64,000 nt of DNA from Cephalopachus bancanus (GCA_027257055.1 JAPVLO010000044.1:310001-374000), one strand, 5' to 3'; shown: positions 1 to 12,099, numbered from the stretch's first letter. Made by a program: numbers and translations. Notes: generated by a model from the sequence alone, not told the origin.

Positions 1-430
1 TTATCGGTTGCCACTTTCAGCAGAAATGTGCCTGTGGCCCTTTGCGCCCGACCAGCGGCTGCCTTTTATTATGCAGATCGGACGGAGCAGCCTCCACGAG
101 CCAATTCTGGGCACTACATTTGCATAATGACTCGCCTCCTTAAAGATGGGCAGTTAAACCAAATAGTTTTTGAATTTCTTTTGTGGAATGGCTGCCTCTT
201 TATTTAATGTTGAAAACTGAAGGGAGTTGAGGAAGGGTACTGACTAAACAGGCTTTTTAAATATTGCCTTCGTAATTATCTGTGGAATTAAACCCACAGA
301 ACCCACATTAACTCTCATCAGAAAATGGAATTATGAGAATTCTTATTAACAGCGGCTCCAGACTCAACTCACAGTATTCACTGGAGTAATTATCATCGGG
401 AAAGCCTGGGATTAATTTTTTTTTTTAAGC
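1..430. promoter_or_regulatory. Candidate conserved noncoding (enhancer-like) element
   Basis: No interspersed repeat is recognisable. The first 130 bases are more G+C-rich than their surroundings and contain a perfect octamer site (ATTTGCAT at 118-125, POU-factor type) directly followed by AATGA. The rest carries several TAAT homeodomain cores, for example around 350 and 391-396. No long reading frame is present. Repeat-free sequence dense in such motifs inside a gene-poor region is typical of developmental enhancers, but conservation cannot be seen from one sequence, so the call is inference. The element may extend left of the window. Confidence 0.3.
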
Positions 431-1139
431 TGAAGAAAATAAATTCTTAGCTATTGCCTTCCTCGGACATGCAGGAGAAGACAAAACAATGTGGACTTTT
501 ATTTTAGGAAGGAAAAAAATAATTTAAAATGTAATTTTGCTCTGATTTCTGAGGGAATTCTTATGCAAGGCATTTTATATGTAAAGGGATTATATGTCAC
601 CAATGCAAAATGAAATACAAAATAAACCAAAGAGCTATGAATGTCCTAAGTGCAGAAAATAATATATAATTTATGATACTTTAAATCTCATTAAAAACAC
701 TAGCTTTTGTAGCTTCCTAGCAACCAATCCTCAGGAGTCTCTCTGTAAAGAGGTTGGCTCTCCCCAAGCTCGCAGTCCAAAGCTTTAATAAATGAAGCCC
801 ATATGGTGAGTATATGAGGGTTCCCTGTGTGCAGGCCATTTGTCTGGGTGTTCTCAAAAGCCTCATATGATAGCTTATAATTTGCTAATCCAATATAATA
901 AACATGAAAGCACTTTGTTAAACTAATGTTCAGGGTCTAAATTAAACCAGTCAAGGCCAGAGAGTTAGAGAAAAAGTTGGAGATTCGTAATTGTAGCCTT
1001 GATTTTGGGTACAACATAAAGGGTTTCAAAAGAAGGTGCGAGGAATGATACCTTAATCTTTCCTTTCTTTCTTTCTTCTTTTTTTTAAAGCACTGTCGTG
1101 TCCGCTTTTTCTCACATTCATAAAAACCTTGGGAAGTAA
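431..1139. other. No gene seen; A+T-rich unique-looking DNA
   Basis: This stretch has short T-runs near 416-426 and 1079-1088 but no reading frame, RNA gene or repeat family that I can support. Confidence 0.4.
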
Positions 1140-1144
1140 ATAGA

Positions 1145-1255
1145 ATAGGTTTTACTGCTCCCATTTGTTGGATGAAGAGACTGAGGCACCTAAAGTTAAG
1201 TCATCACAATGAATATCTCAAAGTCAGGGCTGAGAGGATGCCACAATTTTGCAGA
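1145..1255 (-). repeat. MIR-like SINE fragment
   Basis: The segment reads like the antisense MIR core: a degenerate 'cattt..gatgaagagactgaggc' block is followed by text resembling the 'cacacagct..cagagc' block. It is short and diverged. Confidence 0.4.
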
Positions 1256-1581
1256 TATTTCTTGGTAACTGATCTATGACAAAGTTTTTACCAGTCTGAA
1301 GCAAAATGGAAAAAAGGACAAGCGATGAGTTTTTTCTAATGAAGCTAATAAACAAGCTTTTAAAATGGAGATATGTTCATTCTATTTTTTGATAGTAAAA
1401 TGGCCTTTATGTGTATTTGATATAATGGTAGTCGATGGTAGTTGCTCTTTGCGTGTTTTTGGCAAAATTGCACATTGGCAATCATAGGTTGATCTCCAAA
1501 GCATTAAACATTTTATTGATTGGTAAACATCTCAATGTCTCTCCCACCACACTTTTATTTTTTCATAACAGAAAAATGGAA

Positions 1582-1673
<92 letters not shown>
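1582..1673. repeat. Compound microsatellite (TC)n-(TG)n
   Basis: About 49 bases of nearly pure TC repeat (1582-1630, one interruption) switch directly to about 43 bases of pure TG repeat (1631-1673). The open reading frames across it are low-complexity artefacts. The pure TG tract is likely polymorphic and could form Z-DNA. Confidence 0.97.
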
Positions 1674-1675
<2 letters not shown>

Positions 1676-2190
1676 ACCAGCATTTCACAGCAATGGGATG
1701 GATGGTACAGCCAGGTTGAGTGCACAGGTCTCTATACCTCTGGGTGAGTGGACATGGTGCATGGAAAATAAGCAACACCAGTTTTTATTTTGGGGGCAAA
1801 ATATAATTTTTTAAATGAGATTCTGCTTCAGTTTCTGAATAAATTTATGATGCAAGTGCTTTGTCTGTAATGAGATTATAGGCCAGAGTTGCAAAATGAA
1901 ATAGAAACTAAACCAAGGAGAAGCAAACATCTGAAATACAATAAATAGCACCAAAAATGGTTACCCTGATTCCTTAGAACTGGAGTTGGTATTGCACTTT
2001 TTCTTTTATGCAAGGATCTTAAGGAGGATGTCTCCTCTGCTCAAATGGCATTGAGATTTTCCCCAATTTGGCCAATCGCTAGCAGTGCCTTCATTCTTCT
2101 CCATAGCTCCCTTCTGTCACTCAAGGTCACTGATTGCTACTCTGTGGGTGAGATGTGTCGTGGGGCAGTTCACGGACCTTTGTCTTAAGG
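1674..2190. other. No gene seen
   Basis: I recognise no reading frame or repeat family in this A+T-rich stretch. Confidence 0.4.
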
Positions 2191-2758
2191 CAGCAGTTCC
2201 CAAACTGTGTGTCAAGGAACAACAGGGCACCACAGCTGACTCATAGGGTTACTATGGGATTTTTAACGTTTCTGAAGAAAACCAGTGATAGTTGATATCT
2301 GTTGGACACTGTATAAACAACTAACTTGAGATAGTTAACATTAGATCATGCTGTATTTCTTTCTGTGATGTCATATCTTCATAATTTTTTTCTTTTGATA
2401 GTTACTATGATCAAAAGCAAAATGTGGATGAACATTGATGTGGAATGAGAAATAATGGTGGTGATAACTAATTTGATTCCAAGGTTTGAGAAACTGTGCA
2501 GTGTCCAATGAGTGCTTGCCTCTCATTAATAAGTAGAGTGGCTATTAAAGAATGAAATATAAATTTATTTTCCTTTAAATCTATTTGTATTATTTTTTCA
2601 AATGATTGCTAAGTGGTTAGAATATAAATATGTAGTTGATCGGACCTAACTACTAAATAAATAGAAATGTTATATATTTCTTTGGCCTAGAGGCACCATG
2701 AACAATGACTGAGACTCCAAGGGTGCTGTGAACTGAGAAAGTTTGGGAAAATTCTAAG
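2191..2758. mobile_element. hAT-like (Charlie-type) DNA transposon remnant
   Basis: The left end CAGCAGTTCCCAAACTG is partly mirrored by the right-end motif AGTTTGGGAA in inverted orientation, as in hAT/Charlie elements of mammals. Flanking sequences TCTTAAGG on the left and TTCTAAGC on the right could be a decayed 8-bp target duplication. The interior of about 570 bp has no transposase reading frame, so this would be a nonautonomous, long-dead copy. Family assignment is uncertain. Confidence 0.5.
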
Positions 2759-2835
2759 CGTTGTTTGAAGATCGTGGATGGTATTTCAGGTGATTGTTCA
2801 TAGAAGGAGGCTAATGAGATCTCCAGCTATTGTGA

Positions 2836-2975
2836 CACTAGACAGAGACAGGTGATTTGTGTCTTGGGCAAGTAATTTCCCTCTCTAACCTTCAGTTTTT
2901 CTATCTACAAATGAAAGCATTGAACTAGGTCAGGGACTCTTATTGTCTCCTTAGTACTCCTTCCGTCTTCTTTTT
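2836..2975 (+). repeat. MIR SINE fragment
   Basis: The core 'cttgggcaagtaatttcc' followed by 'ctctctaacc', a 'tcagttttt' block and 'ctacaaatga' matches the MIR sense strand with moderate divergence. Confidence 0.6.
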
Positions 2976-3409
2976 GCAACAGTACTTCAGACACTTCTCC
3001 CCCCAAACTCTTTCCAGGTGTTTGGATAGGGCTGGCCTTTTCTTCTTTCATCTTCCTAGGGGTAGACCCAAGACCAACAGGGCAATGAAGTATATAGTAT
3101 ATCCTTAGTTACAGTGGTTTAGAGTTTGTCACATAAACCAAATCAATCAGAGCCAAGAGAAGGGAGGAGTTGAGAAGACCTTGCCCTGATCACATTATTT
3201 GAGTCTCTAGTTCTACCCTTGATCAGGTTTTTCAGATATTTAAAAAGATTATAGATAGAAATAGCTCTCTTTATCCTCCTTGAAGTAGTTTCTTTTGTCT
3301 TCAGATTCCATGAGCTCAAGATATCAAACACTAGATATTATCGAGAAAGACCCAGTTTTTCTCCTTCCATCTCTTAACTCTGCTGTCATTTATGTTGACT
3401 TCATTTCAG
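2976..3409. other. No gene seen
   Basis: I recognise no reading frame or repeat family here. Confidence 0.35.
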
Positions 3410-3725
3410 GCACAGCTCTCCCTATGGGGTGGTAAGATGGCTGCCAGCAGATCCAGCTTGCATCTTTATAGATACAAGATGAGAAAATGGAGAATCTTCT
3501 TCTCTCCTAACAATCCCAGTATCCTGATGGAGTTTTTAACTGACCCTGATTATGCTGTGTGAAAATTCATGAACCAGTCATCTTGGCCAGGAGGGGATGA
3601 GACATTCTGATTGTCCAAGTCTAAGTCACATGCCCACCACTGCAGCTTAGGGTGGAGTCAGCTTCCCTTGAGGCAAATGGGCTGAGAACAGAGGAAAGGG
3701 TAGTGTCAGTCAGGGTTTAACCAAG
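3410..3725. repeat. Ancient interspersed repeat, family not assigned
   Basis: The blocks 'aagatggctgccagcag', 'tgattgtcc', 'agtcacatgcccacc' and 'gtggagtcag' form a pattern I know from a common old mammalian repeat. Related wording occurs at 6000-6490 and 10330-10700 in this window. I cannot name the family with certainty. Confidence 0.4.
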
Positions 3726-4666
3726 AACACTGAAACCATTTTGAGTTTTTAAAACAAAAAACTTATGCAGGGAATTGGTTACACAGGTGATAGTAGAGAC
3801 GCCAAGTGGGTATGGTGTAATAACTTTCAGATTAACAATAGCAGGATGTTGCTACCTCTGCTTGCTGGTGGGACAACAGAAGCAAGGAGGCAGTGCTCCT
3901 AGAATCCAGGGCTCAAGTCCACCTGTTAGAAGCAGAAGCTGCAGCAGAGCCTGTCTGGCAGGAGCTGAAGCCATGGAGAAGATGCTCCTGCTGCTAGAGG
4001 CATCATCCAAGGTAGAGAGGGAGGGGAATAAATACCCTGGCTTCTATCTTCCTCTAACCTCTATTATTTCTCATTGTCTTAATCTGCTTAGAAAACCAGG
4101 TGACACAGGGGCCTGGGAAATGCAGCTTGGAGGGATCAGCACTCCTGAAATGTAGAATAAAGCAGGTGAGGATTGGATCTGGGGGCAAACAAGCTAAGGA
4201 TCAGCACAGAATGGGTTCCCAAGAGGAAAATTAGGGTGTAAAAAAACAGGAAAAACTCTGCAAATCTAAAAGTGACCCCTATAGACAAGCATTAAAAATA
4301 TCAGATGTAGCTGTAAATAATTGAGGAAAGTCTTGCCCAGCTAGCAGACCTTAGCCTATGGAAGACAGTTGGTAATTTGGATTAGGGATAGACTTTGGGA
4401 GGAGTCCTAATAAGCATGTGGAGCATAGTGACCAAGAATTTAGGAACACATAACATTCTGGTATCCATGCTGACATCATTGAAATCTATCCAAACATGGT
4501 CAGACATGGGACTGGGGTTCCAATCCAGTCTCTGGGACACAATTAGTAAAAACAAAAGCAAGGTCAGGCCATGCCTAGGGTGAATAGAGATATTCAAGGC
4601 AGCTGAGACAAGAAGACCTAGAGAAAAAGAACAGAATATTGGGATATAACGTGGGTTCAGAGTTGA
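3726..4666. other. No gene seen
   Basis: The longest frame here (3775-4155, 126 codons) lacks protein family resemblance and is judged spurious. No repeat family is assigned. Confidence 0.35.
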
Positions 4667-4696
4667 CTCTAGTCATTCCAGTTGGAATGACTAGAG
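4667..4696. repeat. Perfect palindrome, 14-bp arms
   Basis: CTCTAGTCATTCCA (4667-4680) is followed by the two bases GT and then by its exact reverse complement TGGAATGACTAGAG (4683-4696). No transposon end or terminator-like context explains it. Confidence 0.95.
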
Positions 4697-5999
4697 GCTG
4701 AATATTAGAAAAATTGAACATAGCTCCTAAAATGCTTGGAACCTGAAGTCAACACTGTGGCCAGTTGAGCTCAAAGGTGTTGGTCGAGTGACCTTAGGTG
4801 TAGGGCCAGAACCATGCAAGGCTATGTTAGTGGACAGCTGCTGTTTTTGCTGACTTAGAAGACATTCCTATTTTTGGTAACAACTCCGATTTTCTTTAGA
4901 AACCATCCTTCCCACCTCAGTCCTGGAGTGTCACTGACCCAGGAGTTGCCGAAAGACTCAGACCTCATAAAGGTAACCTCACCCACCCCAGCCACAGTGA
5001 TTTGGGATGGGCACATGATTTAAATTTGTCCAGTGGTATTTGAGTTGTACACTTTGGTGGAGAAGCTAGAGAAGAAGAGAATCTTTCTGCTGGATTTGGA
5101 GCTCTGAGGATATTAATCTGCAGCTGTTTGGTTGACTACACGAAGAGAGGCTGAGCAAGAGTAAAGTCAGCACAGAGGAAAGCATAGCCAAGAGATAAAA
5201 AGAGAGAGAAGAACAACATCCTAAAGCCCTACTGGAATCTGGGGGTCAGAGTAGCTATGTCGTAATGCAGTCAAACCTTCTAGATCTCTAGTTATCTGAG
5301 TGCCTTTTTATCTTTTAACCTTTTTCCGAAGTCAATTTAAGTTTTGTTTTTTGCTCTGTTGCAATAGAAAAAGCACTACTACATGTATCCTTTCATTATT
5401 GTTGCACTTCCATTTGATTTTCATGTGAAAATGGGTAGAGCGCTTGAAATGCCAAGTTTCTTCCAAATACCCAGTATTTTCTTTAACTCTCTAAAATTGT
5501 CTTGCACTTCTTCTGGGCTTTGGTAGACATGATCACACATGAAACGGGAATGCTGGCTAATTCTACTGCTTCCTGGAGAGAGTCCAGGAGAAGTGGCAGC
5601 GTCAGTGTTTTGGACTAATCAGGGAACTATCAGCAATGCTGGTTCTCTTCATTTTTTATCCTAGAAGGCCTTGAATGTGTCCTAACTCAGGCAAATCTTT
5701 GTTAAAACATGTTTGAAGCTTATCTACAAGGCCAGTTCAATGAACCAACTTTGAATAAATTCCTTTTGTAAAAACCTAATTAACAGTTTTTTTCCTGAAT
5801 TGATCAAATAAATCAATGATTTTGGCATTGTATGGTAATGTCAAAAAGATGAAAATAAAGGTCGTGTAGAAATAGTGTCTGGAGAATCTTGCATACTGTC
5901 TGTTGAGTACTCATGAAAGGAGGAACAGTGCTTTAAAACAGGCAGAATTTAGGCTTGGCCTAATAGAAATCAGGAAACTGTGAATTTTAACTACTATGA
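4697..5999. other. No gene seen
   Basis: 1.3 kb without a supportable gene or clearly assigned repeat. A short block near 4985-5045 ('gggatgggcacatga..') has the flavour of old repeats but is too decayed to call. Confidence 0.35.
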
Positions 6000-6490
6000 T
6001 TGTATTAGTTAGAACTGTTTTCATTACCGTAGGCAGAAACTCAACTTGATTTGGCTTAAACAAAAAGGAAATTTGTTGTAAAAGATATTTGAATGTCTCT
6101 CCAAACCTACAGGTAGATTGTATTTGGGCCTACAAAACAACTGGAGTTAGGGGCTCAAATATGGTTACAATATTTTTTGTCCAGGTTTCTCTCTGTGTAC
6201 TGACTCAATTCTTTTCATTCACAGCAGGAGCGTCTTCCACATAGAAGAAAACATAGTCAACGATAATTCTTGAATTTTGTATCATATCATTTCAGCAACC
6301 CTCTGGGTCTCAAGTATAAAAGTTCCAGAGAAGGAGTCTAATTGGTCCATCTAGGTATCACTCCTGGACCAATCAGCTCTGTCTATGGGCAGCTCTGCTG
6401 TCTAAAATGGCTGCTCCCATGGTAACCACTAGGACTGGAGTGATGTAAGTGGTACTGGGGATGTTACTAGATAATCAAAGAAGCTGGAAG
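6000..6490. repeat. Ancient interspersed repeat, same type as 3410-3725
   Basis: The segment contains 'ggcttaaacaaaaaggaaat', 'aggggctcaaa', 'ggaccaatcagctctg' and 'aaatggctgctcccatgg'. This is the same order of blocks as the better known old mammalian repeat noted at 3410-3725. The copy is strongly diverged. Confidence 0.4.
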
Positions 6491-6555
6491 GACAAAACAA
6501 TATGGCAATAAAGGATGACAATATGGTTTATGACATATTCATCCCTAAGCCCTCT

Positions 6556-7060
6556 TTTATTAGTTTTCTATTGCTGTATAACAGATTACCACAAACTTAA
6601 CGGCTTAAAATCAAATCTATTTATTAGCTCACAGTTCTGTAGGTCAGAAGTCTGGGTATACCATGACATAGTTCTCAGGGTTTCACAAGCCCGACATCAA
6701 GCTGTCAGCCAGACTCTCATCTTGAGTTTAGGCTCCCCTTCCAAATTCACACGTTTGTGACAGAATTTAGTTTCTTGAAGTTGCAGGACTGAGGTACTCA
6801 TTTCCTTGGCATCTATCAGCTGAGATCTACTCTTTTAGAGGCTACTGTGTTCCTTACCATATGCCCCCATCCATTTTCAACACTAGCAATGGAGAATGTC
6901 CCTTTTGTTGAATCCTTCTGATGTTTCCCAGTCTCTTTCCAGCAAAAGCTGAACCCTTTTAAACAGATCACTTGATTCAGTCAGAACCATTGAGGATAAT
7001 CTCCACATGTTGAGGGCAAAGCCCTCTATAAGACTCACTCCACTTCAGATGCCAGCTGCA
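6556..7060. repeat. Ancient retroelement fragment (TTTCTATTGCTG..ACCACAAAC type)
   Basis: It opens with 'ttagttttctattgctgtat' and 'cagattaccacaaactta', continues with 'cacagttctgtaggtcagaa', and has 'gggtttcacaag' further in. This is a very common old mammalian repeat that I recognise by text but cannot place firmly as LTR or L1 3' sequence. Confidence 0.5.
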
Positions 7061-7089
7061 AGTGAGATCTAAGGTTACTTTTCCGATTA

Positions 7090-7645
7090 ATTGGCTATAA
7101 ATTTAGAAATTCCTACAACCTCTGCAGTTCGATAATTCACTAGAATGATTCACAGAACTTGGGAAAGCAATACTTACTACAATGGCAGTTTTATGATAAA
7201 GGATATATATAGAGTGAGGTCTGGGAGGGAGGATAGAACTTCCATGCCTTCTTCCTCATGGAAGGATGGTGTATCACTCTCCAGGCACATCTATGTGTTC
7301 ACCAAGAGAGCTCCATCAAGTCCCAAAGTCCAGAGTTTTTACTGAAGCTTTATTATTTAGCCATGAATGATTAACTCATTGGCCCCATGACTGAGCTCAG
7401 TCTTCATCTTCCATCCCTTCCCTGGAAGTACAAATTTCCAAACCTCTAATCATGTAATTGGTCTTTCTAGTGACCAGTCCCCATCCTGAAGCTATCTAGG
7501 GGCTCACAATGAGTCACCTCATTAGCATAACAAAGACATTTCTTTTACTCAGGAAATCCCAAAGGTTTTAAAAACTCTTAGGCCAGGAACCCAGGACAAA
7601 AATCAGACAAATTCTTTATTATAACACAGGATTGTGTTAGAATTC
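7090..7645. repeat. Ancient retroelement fragment
   Basis: The blocks 'attcactagaatgattcaca', 'cagagtttttactgaagc', 'taactcattggcccca', 'ccccatcctgaagctatcta' and 'cctcattagcata' occur in the order known from a widespread old mammalian repeat. Family name not assigned. The reading frame at 7145-7345 lies within it and is not a gene. Confidence 0.5.
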
Positions 7646-7684
7646 TGCCTACCATACCTCTCCTTCTGTCTCATTATCTTTACC

Positions 7685-7895
7685 TCTTGAAGTCCTTCCA
7701 AGGCAATCCCAGATGTCATCTCCTCTGTGAGACTTTCCCCATCACCTTCACTGATAGGCTCTTTCCCAACATTAAACTGCTACAAAGATAGTTTTTCTTT
7801 CATTGTACCTTAATTTCTACAGATGTTAATCCTTATTACAAGTTTTCTTCATGTAACTAGATTGCAAATTACATGCAAACACAAACTGCTTATTT
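7685..7895 (+). repeat. L2 LINE 3' fragment
   Basis: The text 'gatgtcatctcctctgtgag', then 'actttcccc' and later 'gattgcaaattacatgcaa', follows the L2 3' end order (feedback block, then the 'agaatgtaagctcc' region) with heavy divergence. Confidence 0.5.
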
Positions 7896-9039
7896 ATTTA
7901 AACCACTTCATTGATTTAAACATAGCAAGAGCTACAAAAATATTTATCTAATTAAGCTGCATATTAGAGGTGAAACCATCTTTTAATAAAGTGTTTTTAA
8001 AAATTAGATAACTAAATCATTTGAGATAAAACTTAGGACAAACTCTCCATGAAACCCCCCTTCAAAATGCTGGAGGAGGAGGGTAGCAAGATGATAGTAT
8101 ACTATATATTTTTTAGACTATATTTATTTCCTGTCACTTAATATATCATATATGGATCATAATGGAGGTCTGGGAAGCCTAGAATAAATTTATAAACTTT
8201 TCCATCAGTTTCTTGGACTCTAAGAGGATATGCAGTATTTGCAAGATTGAAAAAAATGGATATTATGCCAAAGGAAGAATCCAGAATTGTTAATCCTTGT
8301 GTAGTATGCCCACATCCTTGTGTAGTATGCTTAACAGGAGGACAGGAAGCATCTCTACAGTTTCTTCAGTTTGCAGACTCTTGACACATCTTGTAGGATC
8401 CTAGGAATGGCTGTGATTTTATCAGAACAGATAATCAGGATTATAGGTGAAAGCATTGGGAAGACACATTACAGTGTATCTACAATCACAGTGAATCATT
8501 TAGATGTTTCCATTTTCTTTTTTCCAGGGAAGCGTAAGGCCCTCCTCCATATTATGGTGAATTCATGACAGTCGCTGTCTTTACCTTTTCTTCAACTTTT
8601 GCATTCCCCCTCCTACATTGCAAATTTTCTGTCTACTGTAATATCCATTTTCATAAATGACTGTCCCTAGACTGATAGTGTTCTATTCAAATGAAAGATT
8701 AAAACCAAGTTAAAACCTCCTGATCCAACAGTTGGAAACAACACCCTAGCTTTAGATGAGCCTCATAGGGACCAAAGCATGTCACCAGCTCTCTTTGGGG
8801 CCACTAGCCTGTCACTGTGTCTTCCAGCACCCTAGAAACTGTTGATCTTTCTTTCAAGTGAAAATATTAAGTGATTCTTATGTTGAACTGCAATTGTCAA
8901 ATCAGGATTGACCATTATTTCTCAAGCCTTGTGCTCCCTTCCTCATCTCCACTTCGGGCGGTTCTTGAAAGTTCCTCTTAATCCTTCCCTTTTGTTTCTC
9001 TCCAAGGCTATTTACCATTTTTACTGAGGGGTATTTGCT
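7896..9039. other. No gene seen; short direct repeat at 8293-8330
   Basis: A perfect 17-bp direct repeat, ATCCTTGTGTAGTATGC, lies at 8293-8309 and 8314-8330 with 4 bp between copies. Otherwise no gene or assigned repeat is visible. Confidence 0.45.
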
Positions 9040-9420
9040 CTATATGCTGTTATGGGGTCCAGGGTGTCTAATTGACAAATTATGTTGCGCTTTTGGTGGC
9101 TTTAAGTAATCATTTAAAATAAATAAGATCATAATTATCAGTTTTCATTTACCCATTTATTAAGTAACAATGTTCACACTGAGCAGTTTGATTTTGTGTT
9201 ATAATAAGGCAATCTCTACATGATGACAGATGGTGTTTCATTTTGCCGACACTGTGCTAAAGTGCTTTGAGTTGTGATGTGTTTGATTTTATTAGAGATC
9301 AGATTTAACACATGCATGCTACATAACTGCAATCGCATTCCCATTTCTCATCTGTAGGAGAAAATGAAACTGTGATGAAATGTAATATACTCACCCTCAG
9401 GCAGAACTAGTGGGACTGGG
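9040..9420. promoter_or_regulatory. Candidate conserved noncoding element
   Basis: No repeat family is recognisable. The stretch is rich in homeodomain-type cores (CTAATTGACAAATTATG near 9067, AGTAATCATTTAAAATAAAT near 9105, ATAATTAT near 9131) and ends in a balanced-composition block with TGCATGC near 9314. There is no long open frame. Enhancer function is inference from motif density and lack of repeats only. Confidence 0.28.
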
Positions 9421-10325
9421 AATTGCAACATAATAAATCTAATGGATATTACACTATAGGACCCTAGAAATTTACTGTTATTATGTTCAGGGAAGGAACT
9501 CGGTTTTGTAAAACTCACTTTTATTTCACTGGCATCGGTGCAATTTCACATTATTTAACTGTTGTGTCCCAGTAGCAGAGATGGTATGTGTGGTGTTGAA
9601 AGGAAACTTGTCTGCCAAAGAACACAGGGGTCCAGGTACCCAGAGGAGAAAGTGAGGGGAGAACAAACAGCTAAAAAGCTGCATTTACCAAATGCAAATC
9701 ACAGCAATGGCACATCATTAACAATGGATTGTTGGAATTGTCAAATTAAGCCTCAGTTAGCCACGCTGTCAGTGTGGTACCCACTGGAAGACACATCCGT
9801 AAAAGCTGTGACTATGATATTGAGTTCCTATATTTTCAGGCCCCCTTACTGCCACCCCCTAGGTGGGGCAGGAAACTAAGTTAATTACACATCTAGTTAT
9901 TGATGTGACTGTGAATAGAGCTTTTCTGTAATGACACCATTGTCAAGTGAATTTCAAAGGTGGAGGTAGCTTTCTGTGCTTATGTGCCATCAAGGTGAAG
10001 TCTCATGACTCATCCTTGCTTACTAAAGGTGGATAAAATGGAATCTACTCTGCTCCATGCCCACAGCCTCCCAAGTGGTCTGCCTGCCTCCAGCTCTGCC
10101 TTCTGTTATTCTGCATAGATCCCCTCCTTACTCATCCTAAGTGACTTCTTTCACCATGTTGTTTTCATGCTCATCAGCCTAGGTGACTGCCTATTGCCTG
10201 GCATTCACACCCTTTTTATTTAGCTCTGATCTCACAATTCCTTAATATAAATCTGTTATTCCAGGGAAGTTGGTCTTTTCATTATTCTTCAAACATGAGA
10301 GACTCATTTCCTTCTTCATTTTGGT
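9421..10325. other. No gene seen
   Basis: The 105-codon frame at 9562-9879 shows no recognisable domain and is judged spurious. No repeat family is assigned. Confidence 0.35.
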
Positions 10326-10710
10326 GTAGGCTCTCTAGGGTGCAACTGACACAAATTTGACTCAAATTTGTTTAGGCAGAAAAGGGTATGTTATGGGCTC
10401 GCAAACTGAGGAGGAAAGGGGTAGCTGGATCCCTGGCACAGATAGAACTAGGAAACAAAATATTTCTTAGATGGTCTCTCTCAGTTTTCACCTCTACCTT
10501 TCTTTATTGCAGAACTACTTTTTCTATAGGATAGGGGCTATCAGAGAAGTGGAAGTAGAACTCCGTGGTTTCAGGTTCAAATATTCTAGGAAAGAGCTCT
10601 GATTGGCCCACTGCATATCAGGTGCCTGTCTCTGATATAATGGTAATATCCAAGTGATTGACCCCTGTTACTGGTCCAGCTTGGTTTAGGATAAGCTCCA
10701 CCCACACTAA
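10326..10710. repeat. Ancient interspersed repeat, same type as 6000-6490
   Basis: 'caaatttgtttaggcagaaa', 'agctctgattggcccactg' and 'gataagctccacccacac' follow the same block order as the repeat at 6000-6490, with strong divergence. Confidence 0.38.
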
Positions 10711-10964
10711 TTCTGGCAAGGAAGGTGAGGTCTGTAATATGATTAGAATAGGAGCATGGGGCAGAACCCAGAAAAGAAGGCTATTCTGGTATTCTGGACT
10801 GCCAAAATAATTGATGCCCATCACAATGCTTATTTTATGAGGTTTCCACCACCTGTTATGCCCATTCCTTTCCTTCCTTCCTATCCTAATCTGACCATCT
10901 GCCTTATAGAATAAAAGGCCAAGGTTAGGGAGAGAAAACTAGCATTTGAATGCCTATAAAACAT

Positions 10965-11115
10965 GGATGTTATTTAAAGCAATCCCCATAGTTGCCCTCT
11001 AAATATTATCCATATTTTACAGGTGAGTTTAGAACAGCTATTTATCTTGAGCAGGTTACTCAACCAGTAAACAGCAACACTGGGTTTAGAAACCAGCTCT
11101 CTTGAACTCTGCTCA
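10965..11115 (-). repeat. MIR SINE fragment
   Basis: The antisense MIR core is seen as 'attatccatattttacaggt' followed by 'gagcaggttactcaacca' and 'tgggtttagaaaccag'. Confidence 0.55.
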
Positions 11116-11151
11116 TAATATGTAGGATTTAGTTCTCTTGAACTGTCCTAA

Positions 11152-11330
11152 AAAAGAAAAATTAACTGGGTGTGGTAGTGCATGCCTGTAGTTCCAGCTA
11201 CTTGGAAGGCTGAAATGGAAGGATCACCGGAGCACAGTAGGTTGAGGCTGCGGTAGCCGTTAGCATGCCACTGCATTCCAGGCTGGGCGACAGAGTGAGA
11301 CTCCAACTCAAAAAAAGAAAAATAGAAAAA
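11152..11330 (+). mobile_element. Alu-like SINE, 5'-truncated (right arm)
   Basis: Starts in the linker and right arm (AACTGGGTGTGGTAGTGCAT), runs through 'tgtagttccagctacttgga' and 'gcgacagagtgagactccaa', and ends in an A-rich tail. The left arm is missing. It belongs to the same lineage-specific dimeric family as the full copies at 24826 and 55944. Confidence 0.85.
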
Positions 11331-11689
11331 TTTAAAAGTACCTGGATACCTTGTTTATATGATCCAAAACACATGGTTGATTAAAAACATGTGACTATTT
11401 AATTTTCTCAGTTTTACATTTAGGTTACTTTAGATCAGGCAGATAGGGTTCAAGTGTCATTATCCAGTGATATTTCCTCAGGAAAGGACTAGTTTTTGTC
11501 ATGTCTCAATCCTTCACTCAACAAATATTTATTGACACCTTCCATGTAAATCAGTTAATTACCCTCCATATCATTTTCTTTTTATGTTAGATTTTATGTC
11601 TTTACACCATTTACACTTATGCATACGGCCTCAGTTTCATTCACACTGGTTATCTCACCATTTTATGACTTTTCCAGTCTCACTTTTCC
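11331..11689. other. No gene seen
   Basis: I recognise no reading frame or repeat family here. Confidence 0.35.
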
Positions 11690-11990
11690 AAGAGTAGTTG
11701 GTTTTGCTTACAGTACCTCCCCCCTCCCTTCTGCTGATTTAAATCCTACTTATTCTTCAGGGCTTGATTCAAACTTCATTTCCCCCCTGACCTCAAATGC
11801 TCGTCTCCACCCTGCTCTATCTGTCTCAGCGATGTTCTCATGTCTCTAAATACAGTGCATATTAGAGAAATTACCCAATCCTGTTTAGCCTTTCGAGCCA
11901 ACATAAAATGAAAGCTTCTGTAGGACTGGAATAATGTCATGATTTTCAGGGTCCACATAGCAACTACCACAGTGCTGGGTGTGTAGCAGG
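11690..11990 (+). repeat. L2 LINE 3' fragment
   Basis: Blocks resembling 'cttcagggcttgattcaaac..tcatttcccc..ctgacc' and then 'gctgggtgtgtagcaggtg' match the order of the L2 3' end. Diverged; the frame at 11619-11849 lies in it. Confidence 0.5.
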
Positions 11991-12099
11991 TGTTGTTTGT
12001 AATGATAAGAACAATTCATATATTAATATTAAATTATTTAGATAATGCAATGGATTTTTATAGACTACACACAGTGCCTTTGCAAATATTGAAAAAGGT

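Noticed and set aside
1435..1814. Several small frames over 1435-1814
   Set aside because: They are translations of the TC/TG microsatellite.
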